Below are positions 9,494 to 19,838 of a DNA stretch of 23,303 nt, one piece after another. Origin of the DNA: Utricularia gibba (taxonomy: Eukaryota > Streptophyta > Magnoliopsida > Lamiales > Lentibulariaceae). Under the pieces are notes generated by a model. That model saw only the letters and a program-made list of their open reading frames with translations, did no database searches and was not told where the DNA came from. Within the stretch, counting starts at the first letter, position 1, and each line of letters opens with the position of its first letter. The stretch is taken from contig NEEC01000153.1 of assembly GCA_002189035.1 (NCBI GenBank), forward strand, positions 1 through 23,303, written 5' to 3'. The position numbers and the translations under genes were made by a program.

Positions 9494-10555
9494 TTGCATA
9501 ACATGCAGATCCTTGCTCTTCATAGCACACTGTTGGGAAGCCCTTTTCGAGCTCCAAGTATTATAATTTGGAGTTACGTTTGTCCGATAACTGTGGACAT
9601 ATTAAAAAAGGGCCACAACGAAAGGTGTCTCACGTGGCATTCCGTGGTGACTGCATTTAATAATGTGCTTCATGTTCTCGAAATTGATGCGAACAACATA
9701 CAAGGCAAAAGAATCAAATAGCCACTAGAGACATGGTATACGGGAATGGTGCATCAAGAATCAGAAGTATCATAGCAACTAAATGCATCAACATATGGTG
9801 TCAGAATTCATCTACTATGCGATCAAGTTGGAAAAAAGTCACATGCTACATCATGAATTTCGTGGCATCACTTATCCCAACACTGTTATACACTCTGGAT
9901 ATGCGTAAATATTTATTTTTAATGAATCCCGTGCACGTGTGATTTTTAGGATGCACCCCGAATGATGATGCGCAATGAAATGACTACGTCGCACATCCTG
10001 GTCCGCGAAGCACCTCTTGCATAACATGCAGATCCTTGCTCTTCATAGCACACTGTTGGGAAGCCCTTTTCGAGCTCCAAGTATTATAATTTGGAGTTAC
10101 GTTTGTCCGATAACTGTGGACATATTAAAAACAAGCCACAACGAAAAGTGTCTTAGGTGTCCTTTCTTGGTGGCTGCGTCTAAGAATGTGCTTCTCGTTC
10201 TCGACATTGATGCAAATGGGATACACGGCAAAAGAATCAAATAGCCACTAGAGACATGGTGTATGGGAATGGTGCATCAAGAATCAGAAGTATCATAGCA
10301 ACTAATTGAATCAATCAACAGCCAAAACATATGGTGTCAAACTTCATCGGATCATGCGATCAAGATGGAAAAAAGTCACATGTTACAATCATCGCACATT
10401 TCGTGGCATCACTTATCCCAACACTGTTATCTATGATATGCGTAATATTTATTTATACCATTCCCGCAGGTGTCAGAAGTCCACATTTGGATGCGCCCGA
10501 ATGGTGCTGCGCAATGAAATGACTACGTCGCACATCCTGGTCCGCGAAGCACCTC
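9494..10555 (+). repeat. A-B dimer 10, noisy end
   Basis: A spans 9494-10016 and is canonical. B spans 10017-10555 and is clean up to about 10350. It then becomes irregular to about 10505, with extra bases (for example GGATCATGCG and ACAATCATCGCAC) and poorly matching sequence where the A+T-rich run and GTGCACGTG should be. The following shared block is clean again. Confidence 0.92.
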
Positions 10556-11612
10556 TTGCATAACATGCAGATCCTTGCTCTTCATAGCACACTGTTGGGA
10601 AGCCCTTTTCGAGCTCCAAGTATTATAATTTGGAGTTACGTTTGTCCGATAACTGTGGACATATTAAAAAAAGGGCCACAACGAAACGGTGTCTCACGTG
10701 GCATTCCGTGGTGTCACTGCATTTACATAATGTGCTTCATGTTCTCGAAATTGATGCGAACAACATACAAGGCAAAAGAATCATAGTAGCCACTACATGG
10801 TATACGGGAATGGTGCATCAAGAATCAGAAGTATCATAGCAACTAAATGCATCAACATATGGTGTCAGAATTCATCTACTATGCGATCAAGTTGGAAAAA
10901 AGTCACATGCTACATCATGAATTTCGTGGCATCACTTATCCCAACACTGTTATACACTCTGGATATGCGTAAATATTTATTTTTAATGAATCCGTGCACG
11001 TGTGATTTTTAGGATGCACCCCGAATGATGATGCGCAATGAAATGACTACGTCGCACATCCTGGTCCGCGAAGCACCTCTTGCATAACATGCAGATCCTT
11101 GCTCTTCATAGCACACTGTTGGGAAGCCCTTTTCGAGCTCCAAGTATTATAATTTGGAGTTACGTTTGTCCGATAACTGTGGACATATTAAAAACAAGCC
11201 ACAACGAAAAGTGTCTTAGGTGTCCTTCTTGGTGGCTGCGTCTAAGAATGTGCTTCTCGTTCTCGACATTGATGCAAATGGGATACACGGCAAAAGAATC
11301 AAATAGCCACTAGAGACATGGTGTATGGGAATGGTGCATCAAGAATCAGAAGTATCATAGCAACTAATTGAATCAATCAACAGCCAAAACATATGGTGTC
11401 AAACTTCATCGGATATGCGATCAAGATGGAAAAAAGTCACATGTTACATCATGAATTTCGTGGCATCACTTATCCCAACACTGTTATACACTCTGGATAT
11501 GCGTAAATATTTATTTTTAATGAATCCGTGCACGTGTGATTTTTAGGATGCACCCCGAATGTGATGCGCAATGAAATGACTACGTCGCACATCCTGGTCC
11601 GCGAAGCACCTC
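10556..11612 (+). repeat. A-B dimer 11
   Basis: A spans 10556-11079 and carries scattered single-base insertions between about 10665 and 10795 (ACGAAACGG, GTGTCACTG, TTACATAATG, CATAGTAGCC), then is clean. B spans 11080-11612, with one base lost in the T run near 11226 and one in GAATGTGATG near 11559. Confidence 0.93.
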
Positions 11613-12603
11613 TTGCATAACATGCAGATCCTTGCTCTTCATAGCACACTGTTGGGAAGCCCTTTTCGAGCTCCAAGTATTATAATTTGGAGTTACGTTT
11701 GTCCGATAACTGTGGACATATTAAAAAGGGCCACAACGAAAGGTGTCTCACGTGGCATTCCGTGTGACTGCATTTAATAATGTGCTTCATGTTCTCGAAA
11801 TTGATGCGAAAACATACAAGGCAAAAGAATCAAATAGCCACTAGAGACATGGTATACGGGAATGGTGCATCAAGAATCAGAAGTATCATAGCAACTAAAT
11901 GCATGGTGTCAGAATTCATCTACTATGCGATCAAGTTGGAAAAAAGTCACATGCTACATCATGAATTTCGTGGCATCACTTATCCCAACACTGTTATACA
12001 CTCTGGATATGCGTAAATGAATCCCGTGCACGTGTGATTTTTAGGATGCACCCCGAATGATGATGCGCAATGAAATGACTACGTCGCACATCCTGGTCCG
12101 CGAAGCACCTCTTGCATAACATGCAGATCCTTGCTCTTCATAGCACACTGTTGGGAAGCAAGTATTATAATTTGCGTTTGTCCGATAACTGTGGACATAT
12201 TAAAAACAAGCCACAACGAAAAGTGTCTTAGCCTTTCTTGGTGGCTGCGTCTAAGAATGTGCTTCTCGTTCTCGACATTGATGCAAATGGGATACACGGC
12301 AAAAGAATCAAATAGCCACTAGAGACATGGTGTATGGGAATGGTGCATCAAGAATCAGAAGTATCATAGCAACTAATTGAATCAATCAACAGCCAAAACA
12401 TATGGTGTCAAACTTCATCGGATATGCGATCAAGATGGAAAAAAGTCACATGTTACATCATGAATTTCGTGGCATCACTTATCCCAACACTGTTGGATAT
12501 GCGTAAATATTTATTTTTAATGGTGCACGTGTGATTTTTACACCCCGAATGATGATGCGCAATGAAATGACTACGTCGCACATCCTGGTCCGCGAAGCAC
12601 CTC
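11613..12603 (+). repeat. A-B dimer 12, shortened by deletions
   Basis: A spans 11613-12111 (499 bp). It lacks CAACAT-region bases near 11903 and the A+T-rich run near 12016. B spans 12112-12603 (492 bp). It lacks the GAGCTC region near 12159, part of dyad 1 near 12172, and parts of the tail at 12495-12541. All changes are losses, with no foreign bases. Confidence 0.92.
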
Positions 12604-13069
12604 TTGCATAACATGCAGATCCTTGCATAGCACACTGTTGGGAAGCCCTTTCGAGCTCCAAGTATTATAATTTGGAGTTACGTTTGTCCGATAACTGTGG
12701 ACATATTAAAAAACCACAACGAAAGGTGTCTCACGTGGCATTCCGTGGTGACTGCATTTAATAATGTGCTTCATGTTCTCGAAATTGATGCGAACAACAT
12801 ACAAGGCAAAAGAATCAAATAGCCACTAGAGACATGGTATACGGGAATGGTGCATCAAGAATCAGAAGTATCATAGCAACTAAATGCATCAACATATGGT
12901 GTCAGAATTCATCTACTATGCGATCAAGTTGGAAAAAAGTCACATGCTACATCATGAATTTCGTGGCATCACTTATCCCAACACTGTTATACACTCTGGA
13001 TATGCGTAAATATTTATTTTTAATGAATCCCGTGCACGTGTGATTTTTAGGATGCACCCCGAATCCCTT
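12604..13069 (+). repeat. Monomer A, last unit of the regular tract
   Basis: This is an A copy of about 466 bp. It lacks a few bases near 12626 (CTCTT lost) and GGG near 12714, and is canonical from about 12720 to 13064. It stops at CCCCGAAT, before the usual CpG-rich block, where the irregular zone starts. Confidence 0.9.
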
Positions 13070-13381
13070 TCAAGCACCTCCAGCAGATATTGTTGGGAAG
13101 CCCTTTTCGAGCTCCAAGTATTATAATTTGGAGTTACGTTTGTCCGATAACTGTGGACATATTAAAAAAAGGAAAAGCCACAACAAATGATACACGGTGC
13201 CACTCTCATCAAGAATCAGAAGTATCATAGCAACTAATTGAATCAATCAACAGCCAAAACATATGGTGTCAAACTGCGATTTCACATAATGAATGCATTC
13301 ATGTTCTCGAAATTGATCCGTGCACGTGTGAACAACGCAATGAAATGACTACGTCGCACATCCTGGTCCGCGAAGCACCTC
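13070..13381 (+). repeat. Internally deleted B fragment with out-of-order A piece
   Basis: After a reduced start (CAAGCACCTCCAGCAGATA) the unit follows the shared block to about 13165. It then jumps to a B stretch (13206-13275, with the B-type AATCAATCAACAGCC). The next bases include CATGTTCTCGAAATTGAT near 13300, an A-specific string that normally lies upstream of the preceding stretch. It then returns to the shared CpG-rich block. The copy is both deleted and rearranged. Confidence 0.85.
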
Positions 13382-13781
13382 TTGCATAACATGCAGATCC
13401 TTGCTCTTCATAGCACACTGTTGGGAAGCCCTTTTCGAGCTCCAAGTATTATAATTTGGAGTTACGTTTGTCCGATAACTGTGGACATATTAAAAAAGGG
13501 CCACAACGAAAGGAATGGTGCTGCATCTTCAAAATTGATGCGATCAAGAAGAATCAAATAGCCACTAGCATGGTATACTATCAATCAGCATAGCAACAAA
13601 TGCATGGTGTCAGAATTCATCTACTATGCGATCAAGTTGGAAAAAAGTCACATGCTACATCATGAATTTCGTGGCATCACTTATCCCAACACTGTTATCT
13701 GGATATGCGTACTGCTGTGATATGCGAATATGATGCGCAATGAAATGACTACGTCGCACATCCTGGTCCGCGAAGCACCTC
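13382..13781 (+). repeat. Degraded monomer A
   Basis: The first 130 bases are normal A, to CACAACGAAAGG near 13514. A shortened and shuffled stretch follows to about 13605, then a clean A segment (CAGAATTCATCTACTATGCG) to about 13700. The A+T-rich run is replaced by a short tract near 13709-13730 that matches the satellite poorly. Confidence 0.87.
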
Positions 13782-14302
13782 TTGCATAACATGCAGATCC
13801 TTGCTCTTCATAGCACACTGTTGGGAAGCCCTTTTCGAGCTCCAAGTATTATAATTTGGAGTTACGTTTGTCCGATAACTGTGGACATATTAAAAACAAG
13901 CCACAACGAAAAGTGTCTTAGGTGTCCTTTCTTGGTGGCTGCGTCTAAGAATGTGCTTCTCGTTCTCGACATTGATGCAAATGGGATACACGGCAAAAGA
14001 ATCAAATAGCCACTAGAGACATGGTGTATGGGAATGGTGCATCAAGAATCAGAAGTATCATAGCAACTAATTGAATCAATCAACAGCCAAAACATATGGT
14101 GTCAAACTTCATCGGATATGCGATCAAGATGGAAAAAAGTCACATGTTACATCATGAATTTCGTGGCATCACTTATCCCAACACTGTTGTACACTCAGGA
14201 TATGCGTAAATATTTATTTTTAACAAATCCGGTGCACGTGTGATTTTTCTGCACCCGAATGGTGATGCGCAATGAAATGACTACGTCGCACATCCTGGTC
14301 CG
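13782..14302 (+). repeat. Monomer B, intact inside the irregular zone
   Basis: This full B copy matches the reference closely, with a B-like tail: GTTGTACACTCAGG, AACAAATCCGG, a shortened TTTTTCTGCACCC, and GAATGGTGATG. It is followed directly by another B-type unit, breaking the A-B alternation. Confidence 0.93.
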
Positions 14303-14829
14303 CGAAGCCCTCCTTGCTCGACACTGCAGCAAGTATTATAATTTGGAGTTACGTTCTGTCCGATAACTGTGTTGACGATATTAAAAACAAGCATCACAAA
14401 GTATCGAACTAAGTGGTCTTAGGTGTTGTCCTTTCTTGTGTGGCTGCGTCTAAGAATGTGCTTCTCGTTCTCGACATTGATGCAAATGGTTGGGATACAC
14501 GGCAAAAGAATCTTAAATTGAGCCACTAGAGACATGGTGTATGGGAATGGTGCATCAAGCGAATCAGACAGTATCAGCAACTAAATTGAATCAAATCGCA
14601 ACTAGCCAAAACATATGGTGTCATAACTTCATCGCGTGCGATCAAGATGGAAAAAAGTCACATGTGGTACATCATGAATTTCGTGGCATCACTTATCCCA
14701 ACACTGTTATGGGATATGCGTAAATATTTATTTTTAATGAATCCCGTGCACGTGTGATTTTTAGGATGCACCCGAATGATGATGCGCAATGAAATGACTA
14801 CGTCGCACATCCTGGTCGCGAAGCACCTC
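14303..14829 (+). repeat. Monomer B bloated with scattered insertions
   Basis: This B-type unit has many 1-4 base additions spread along it, such as ACGTTCTGTCC, CTGTGTTGACG, GTGTTGTCC, CTTGTGTGGC and AAATGGTTGGG. It also has some losses at the start. The underlying order of B landmarks is unchanged. The insertion-dominated pattern ends near 14700. Confidence 0.88.
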
Positions 14830-15668
14830 TTGCATAACATGCAGATCCTTGCTCTTCATAGCACACTGTTGGGAAGCCCTTTTCGAGCTCCAAGTATTAT
14901 AATTTGGAGTTACGTTTGTCCGATAACTGTGGACATATTAAAAAACAACGACTACAATGCGCACAAATATTCTTTGGCATTCACGTGCAGACATCCATGC
15001 ACTCCCACACTGCGCAATGAAATGACTACGTCGCACATCCTGGTCGCGCAAAGCACATTAAGCAAAGTATTGGAGTTACGTCAAATAACACACATACTGG
15101 GCCGGGGTGTGGTGCATCAAGAATCAGAAGTATCATAGCAACTAAATGCATCAACATCAGAATTCGTGTTGGAAAAAACATTTGCAGTTAATGTCGTGGC
15201 ATCACTGATGATGCGCCAACATCCTAAGCAATACATGCAGATCCATAGCACACTAAAAAGTAGTTTTATAACTAGCCACTGAGAAGAATGTGCACATTGA
15301 TGCAAACATACACGGCAAAAGAATCAAATAGCCACTAGTGCATCAAGAATCAGAAGTATCATAGCACTAATTGAATCAATCAACAGCCAAAACATGGTGT
15401 CAAACTTCATCGGATATGCGATCAATGGAAAAAAGTCACATGTTACAGAATTTCGTGGCGCACAAGTGGTCCGCGTCACATATACATGCAGATCCTTGCT
15501 CTTCATATTTCGAGCTGTGCAGTGGACCCTTTTTAGGATGTTACCTTGGATGCGCGTGAAATTTACGAGCAACTCCTTGGTCACATGCGAAGCACGTGCA
15601 ACATGCACCCCGAATGATGATGCGCAATGAAATGACTACGTCGCACATCCTGGTCCGCGAAGCACCTC
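14830..15668 (+). repeat. Truncated monomer followed by satellite shards
   Basis: A normal shared segment runs from 14830 to about 14945 and then breaks off. From 14946 to about 15300 there are only short recognisable pieces of the satellite (a CpG-rich piece near 15012-15050, CATCAAGAATCAGAAG near 15115, an A-type ACTAAATGCATCAACAT near 15140) with bases missing or altered between them. From about 15300 a B-type stretch with AATCAATCAACAGCC follows, again degraded after 15450, before the clean shared block at 15607-15668. Confidence 0.8.
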
Positions 15669-15960
15669 TTGCATAACATGCAGATCCTTGCTCTTCATAG
15701 CACACTGTTGGGAAGCCCTTATTCGAGCTCCAAGTATTATAATTGATGCAAATGGGATACACGGCAAAAGAATCAAATAGCCACTAGAGACATGGTGTAT
15801 GGGAATGGTGCATCAAGAATCAGAAGTATCATAGCAACTAATTGAATCAATCAACAGCCAAAACATATGGTGTCAAACTTCATCGGATATGCGATCAAGA
15901 TGGAAAAAAGTCACATGTTACATCATGAATTTCGTGGCATCACTTATCCCAACACTGTGT
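15669..15960 (+). repeat. Monomer B with about 115-bp internal deletion
   Basis: The shared start runs to ATTATAATT near 15742 and joins directly to GATGCAAATGGG. This skips the second half of dyad 1, all of dyad 2 and most of the B-specific block. The join falls on bases shared by both sides (ATT). The rest is a clean B copy to CCCAACACTGT near 15957, where another break occurs. Confidence 0.88.
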
Positions 15961-16568
15961 CTTATCCGTGGTGTCTGCATTTCTGAAATGGTCGGGTCTG
16001 CAGATCCTTGCTCGAATGTGATTCTCGTATCATAACACAGGGCCAAAAGAAACTGGTGCTTCATACGACGGCAAAAGAATCAAATAGCCACTAGAGACAT
16101 GGTGCATCAAGAATCAGAAGTATCATAGCAACTAAATGCATGGTGTCAGAATTCAAGCGATCAAGTCACATGCTACAGAATATCACTTAGCACTCTGGAT
16201 ATGCGTAAATATGAATCACGTGTGATCAACGCAATGCTACACAAAGCACCTATGCAGATGCTCTTCATAGCACACTGTCAGCTCGGGAGTTACGTTTGTC
16301 CGATAACAGCCATGGAAAAACATTGATGCACATGTTGGTGTACATCATCAGAAGTATCATAGCGAATCAATCAACAGCCAAAACATATGGTGTCAAACTT
16401 CATCGGATATGCGATCCACATGTTACATCATGAATTTCGTGGCATCACTCCCAACACTGTTGTATACTGCGTAAATATTTATTTTTAACAAATCCGTGCA
16501 CGTGTGATTTTTCGGCTGCATCCCGAATGGTGATGCGCAATGAAATGACTACGTCGCACATCCTGGTC
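15961..16568 (+). repeat. Satellite shards, strongly deleted A and B pieces
   Basis: This 608-bp stretch has no gene and no complete monomer. Recognisable pieces appear in roughly the usual order but with losses between them. Examples are an A-type ACTAAATGCATGGTGTCAG near 16132-16150, CATAGCACACTGTCAGCTC near 16266 and a B-type AATCAATCAACAGCC near 16364. It ends in a B-like tail (AACAAATCCG, TTTTTCGGCTGCATCCC) at about 16486-16525. A few tens of bases, as around 15985-16060, match only loosely. Confidence 0.78.
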
Positions 16569-17127
16569 TTGCATAACATGCAGATCCTTGCTCTTCATAG
16601 CACACTGTTGGGAAGCCCTTTTCGAGCTCCAAGTATTATAATTTGGAGTTACATAACTGTGGACATATTAAAAAAGGGCCACAACGAAAGGTGTCTCACG
16701 TGGCATTCCGTGGTGACTGCATTTAATAATGTGCTTCATGTTCTCGAAATTGATGCGAACAACATACAAGGCAAAAGAATCAAATAGCCACTAGAGACAT
16801 GGTATACGGGAATGGTGCATCAAGAATCAGAAGTATCATAGCAACTAAATGCATCAACATATGGTGTCAGAATTCATCTACGATCAAGTGCGCTATCAAA
16901 TTTCGTTGTTATACGGATAAAATAGTCACATGCTGATGATGACATACATTAAGCAATAAGCAGATCACACACTGAAAGCTCAACACTGTGGACATATTAC
17001 ACTCTGGATATGCGATCAAATATTTCATTTTAATGAATCCCGTGCACGTGTGATTTTTAGGATGCACCCCGAATGATGATGCGCAATGAAATGACTACGT
17101 CGCACATCCTGGTCCGCGAAGCACCTC
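16569..17127 (+). repeat. Monomer A with rearranged second half
   Basis: The first 310 bases are nearly canonical A, apart from loss of CGTTTGTCCG in dyad 2 near 16652. From about 16881 to 17035 the expected tail is replaced by shuffled short satellite pieces, including GACATATTA near 16991, which belongs to the first half of the unit. The shared block after 17040 is clean. Confidence 0.86.
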
Positions 17128-17662
17128 TTGCATAACATGCAGATCCTTGCTCTTCATAGCACACTGTTGGGAAGCCCTTTTCGAGCTCCAAGTATTATAA
17201 TTTGGAGTTACGTTTGTCCGATAACTGTGGACATATTAAAAACAAGCCACAACGAAAAGTGTCTTAGGTGTCCTTTCTTGGTGGCTGCGTCTAAGAATGT
17301 GCTTCTCGTTCTCGACATTGATGCAAATGGGATACACGGCAAAAGAATCAAATAGCCACTAGAGACATGGTGTATGGGAATGGTGCATCAAGAATCAGAA
17401 GTATCATAGCAACTAATTGAATCAATCAACAGCCAAAACATATGGTGTCAAACTTCATCGGATATGCGATCAAGATGGAAAAAAGTCACATGTTACATCA
17501 TGAATTTCGTGGCATCACTTATCCCAACACTGTTGTATACTCTGGATATGCGTAAATATTTATTTTTAACAAATCCCGTGCACGTGTGATTTTTCGGCTG
17601 CATCCCGAATGTGATGCGCAATGAAATGACTACGTCGCACATCCTGGTCCGCGAAGCACCTC
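17128..17662 (+). repeat. Monomer B, intact, B-like tail
   Basis: This 535-bp copy has a nearly complete B-like tail: GTTGTATACTC, AACAAATCCC and TTTTTCGGCTGCATCCC. It supports the view that this tail is the original B form and that A-like tails in other B copies are secondary or artefactual. Confidence 0.94.
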
Positions 17663-18136
17663 TTGCATAACATGCAGATCCTTGCTCTTCATAGCACACT
17701 GTTGGGAAGCCCTTTTCGAGCTCCAAGTATTATAATTTGGAGTTACGTTTGTCCGATAACTGTGGACATATTAAAAAAGGGTGTCTCACAACTGATAAGG
17801 CTGTCTCACGAATGGCATTCCGTGGTGACTGCATATTACATAATGTGCATTCATGTTCTCGAAATTGATGCGAACGCAACATACAATGGCAACATAGCAC
17901 ATCAAATAGCCACTGTGGAAGAGACATGGCATATACGGAAAAGAATGGCTGCACTCAAGGGAATCAGAAGTATCATAGCAACTAAATGCATCAACATATG
18001 GTGTCAGAATTCATCTACTATGCGATCAAGTTGGAAAAAAGTCACATGCTACATCATGAATTTCGTGGTTTATACACTCACTTATCCCAACACTCTGGAT
18101 ATGCAAATACATGGACGTGACTGTCGCACATGGATC
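17663..18136 (+). repeat. Monomer A with scattered insertions and reordered tail
   Basis: The first 115 bases are canonical. From about 17780 to 17960 many small insertions occur (CATATTACATAATG, GCGAACGCAACATACAATGG). 17965-18065 is clean A. In the tail, TATACACTC precedes CTTATCCCAACAC, the reverse of the normal order, and most of the CpG-rich block is missing. An accidental open frame of 171 codons crosses this unit because the insertions remove the usual stop; I do not regard it as a gene. Confidence 0.86.
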
Positions 18137-18571
18137 TTGCATGCAGTAAACACTGTTGGGAAGCCCTTTATTTTATAATGAGTTATCCGATAACTGTGGA
18201 CATATTAAAAACAAGCCACAACGAAAAGTGTCTTAGGTGTCCTTTCTTGGTGGCTGCGTCTAAGAATGTGCTTCTCGTTCTCGACATTGATGCAAATGGG
18301 ATACACGGCAAAAGAATCAAATAGCCACTAGAGACATGGTGTATGGGAATGGTGCATCAAGAATCAGAAGTATCATAGCAACTAATTGAATCAATCAACA
18401 GCCAAAACATATGGTGTCAAACTTCATCGGATATGCGATCAAGATGGAAAAAAGTCACATGTTACATCATGAATTTCGTGGCATCACTTATCCCAACACT
18501 GTTGTATACGATATGCGTACCCGTCTGTGCGGCTGCATAACGCAATGAAATGACTAGACATCCTTCCGCTC
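18137..18571 (+). repeat. Monomer B with shortened start
   Basis: Most of the first shared segment is missing: the GAGCTC region, dyad 1 and the left half of dyad 2 are lost around 18160-18185. From about 18185 the unit is a clean B copy to CACTGTTGTATAC near 18510, then has a short degraded tail. Confidence 0.87.
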
Positions 18572-18879
18572 TTGCATAGCACACTGTTGGGAAGCCCTTT
18601 TCGAGCTCCAAGTATTATAATTTGGAGTTACGTTTGTCCGATAACTGTGGACATATTAAAAACAAGCCACAACTGAAATAATGTGTCTGTTCTCGAGATG
18701 TACAAGTCCCACTTTATACTTGGAATCAGAAGCTAGCGCATCAACATATGGTGTCAGAATGTGCTGCTCATCATGAATTTCTGGCGTTATACATTGGATA
18801 TGCAAATGGGCACGTACACCCCGAATGATGATGCGCAATGAAATGACTACGTCGCACATCCTGGTCCGCGAAGCACCTC
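18572..18879 (+). repeat. Short chimeric monomer, B start and A end
   Basis: The unit is about 308 bp. It begins with a slightly shortened shared block and the B-specific ACAAGCCACAAC near 18660. It then runs through about 60 degraded bases to the A-specific GCATCAACATATGGTGTCAG near 18738. The clean shared CpG-rich block resumes at about 18817. It is the clearest single B/A hybrid in the window. Confidence 0.82.
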
Positions 18880-19316
18880 TTGCATAACATGCAGATCCTT
18901 GCTCTTCATAGCACACTGTTGGGAAGCCCTTTTCGAGCTCCAAGTATTATAATTTGGAGTTACGTTTGTCCGATAACTGTGGACATATTAAAAACAAGTA
19001 GGTGGGAATGTGTGTTCATCAAATGATATCAGCCACTAGTATCATCAGAATCAGAAGTATCATAGCAACTAATGAATCAATCAACAGCCAAAACATATGG
19101 TGTCAAACTTCATCGGATATGCGATCAAGATGGAAAAAAGTCACATGTTACATCATGAATTTCGTGCATCACTTATCCCAACACTGTTGTATACTCAGGA
19201 TATGCGTAAATATTTATTTTTAACAAATCCGTGCACGTGTGATTTTTCGGCTGCATCCCGAATGGTGATGCGCAATGAAATGACTACGTCGCACATCCTG
19301 GTCCGCGAAGCACCTC
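18880..19316 (+). repeat. Monomer B lacking most of its specific block
   Basis: The shared start is intact to AAAAACAAG near 18998. About 90 bases of B-specific sequence are then missing or degraded, and clean B resumes near 19045. The tail is B-like (GTTGTATACTCAGG, AACAAATCCG, TTTTTCGGCTGCATCCC, GAATGGTGATG). Confidence 0.89.
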
Positions 19317-19838
19317 TTGCATAACATGCAGATCCTTGCTCTTCATAGCACACTGTTGGGAAGCCCTTTTCGAGCTCCAAGTATTATAATTTGGAGTTAC
19401 GTTTGTCCGATAACTGTGGACATATTAAAAAAGGCCACAACGAAAGGTGTCTCACGTGGCATTCCGTGGTGACTGCATTTAATAATGTGCTTCATGTTCT
19501 CGAAATTGATGCGAACAACATACAAGGCAAAAGAATCAAATAGCCACTAGAGACATGGTATACGGGAATGGTGCATCAAGAATCAGAAGTATCATAGCAA
19601 CTAAATGCATCAACATATGGTGTCAGAATTCATCTACTATGCGATCAAGTTGGAAAAAAGTCACATGCTACATCATGAATTTCGTGGCATCACTTATCCC
19701 AACACTGTTATACACTCTGGATATGCGTAAATATTTATTTTTAATGAATCCCGTGCACGTGTGATTTTTAGGATGCACCCCGAATGATGATGCGCAATGA
19801 AATGACTACGTCGCACATCCTGGTCCGCGAAGCACCTC
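19317..19838 (+). repeat. Monomer A, intact
   Basis: This copy differs from the A reference only by a missing base in the A/G run near 19430. It shows that unchanged A units lie inside and beside the irregular zone. Confidence 0.95.

Noticed and set aside
14946-15300. Island of unique, non-satellite DNA
   Set aside because: Short pieces of A and B can be recognised through most of it, in a broken form. The unmatched bases are too short and scattered to be an insertion.
17663-18178. 171-codon open frame, the longest in the window
   Set aside because: It results from scattered insertions in one noisy A unit that shift the usual stop out of frame. Other A copies do not have it.
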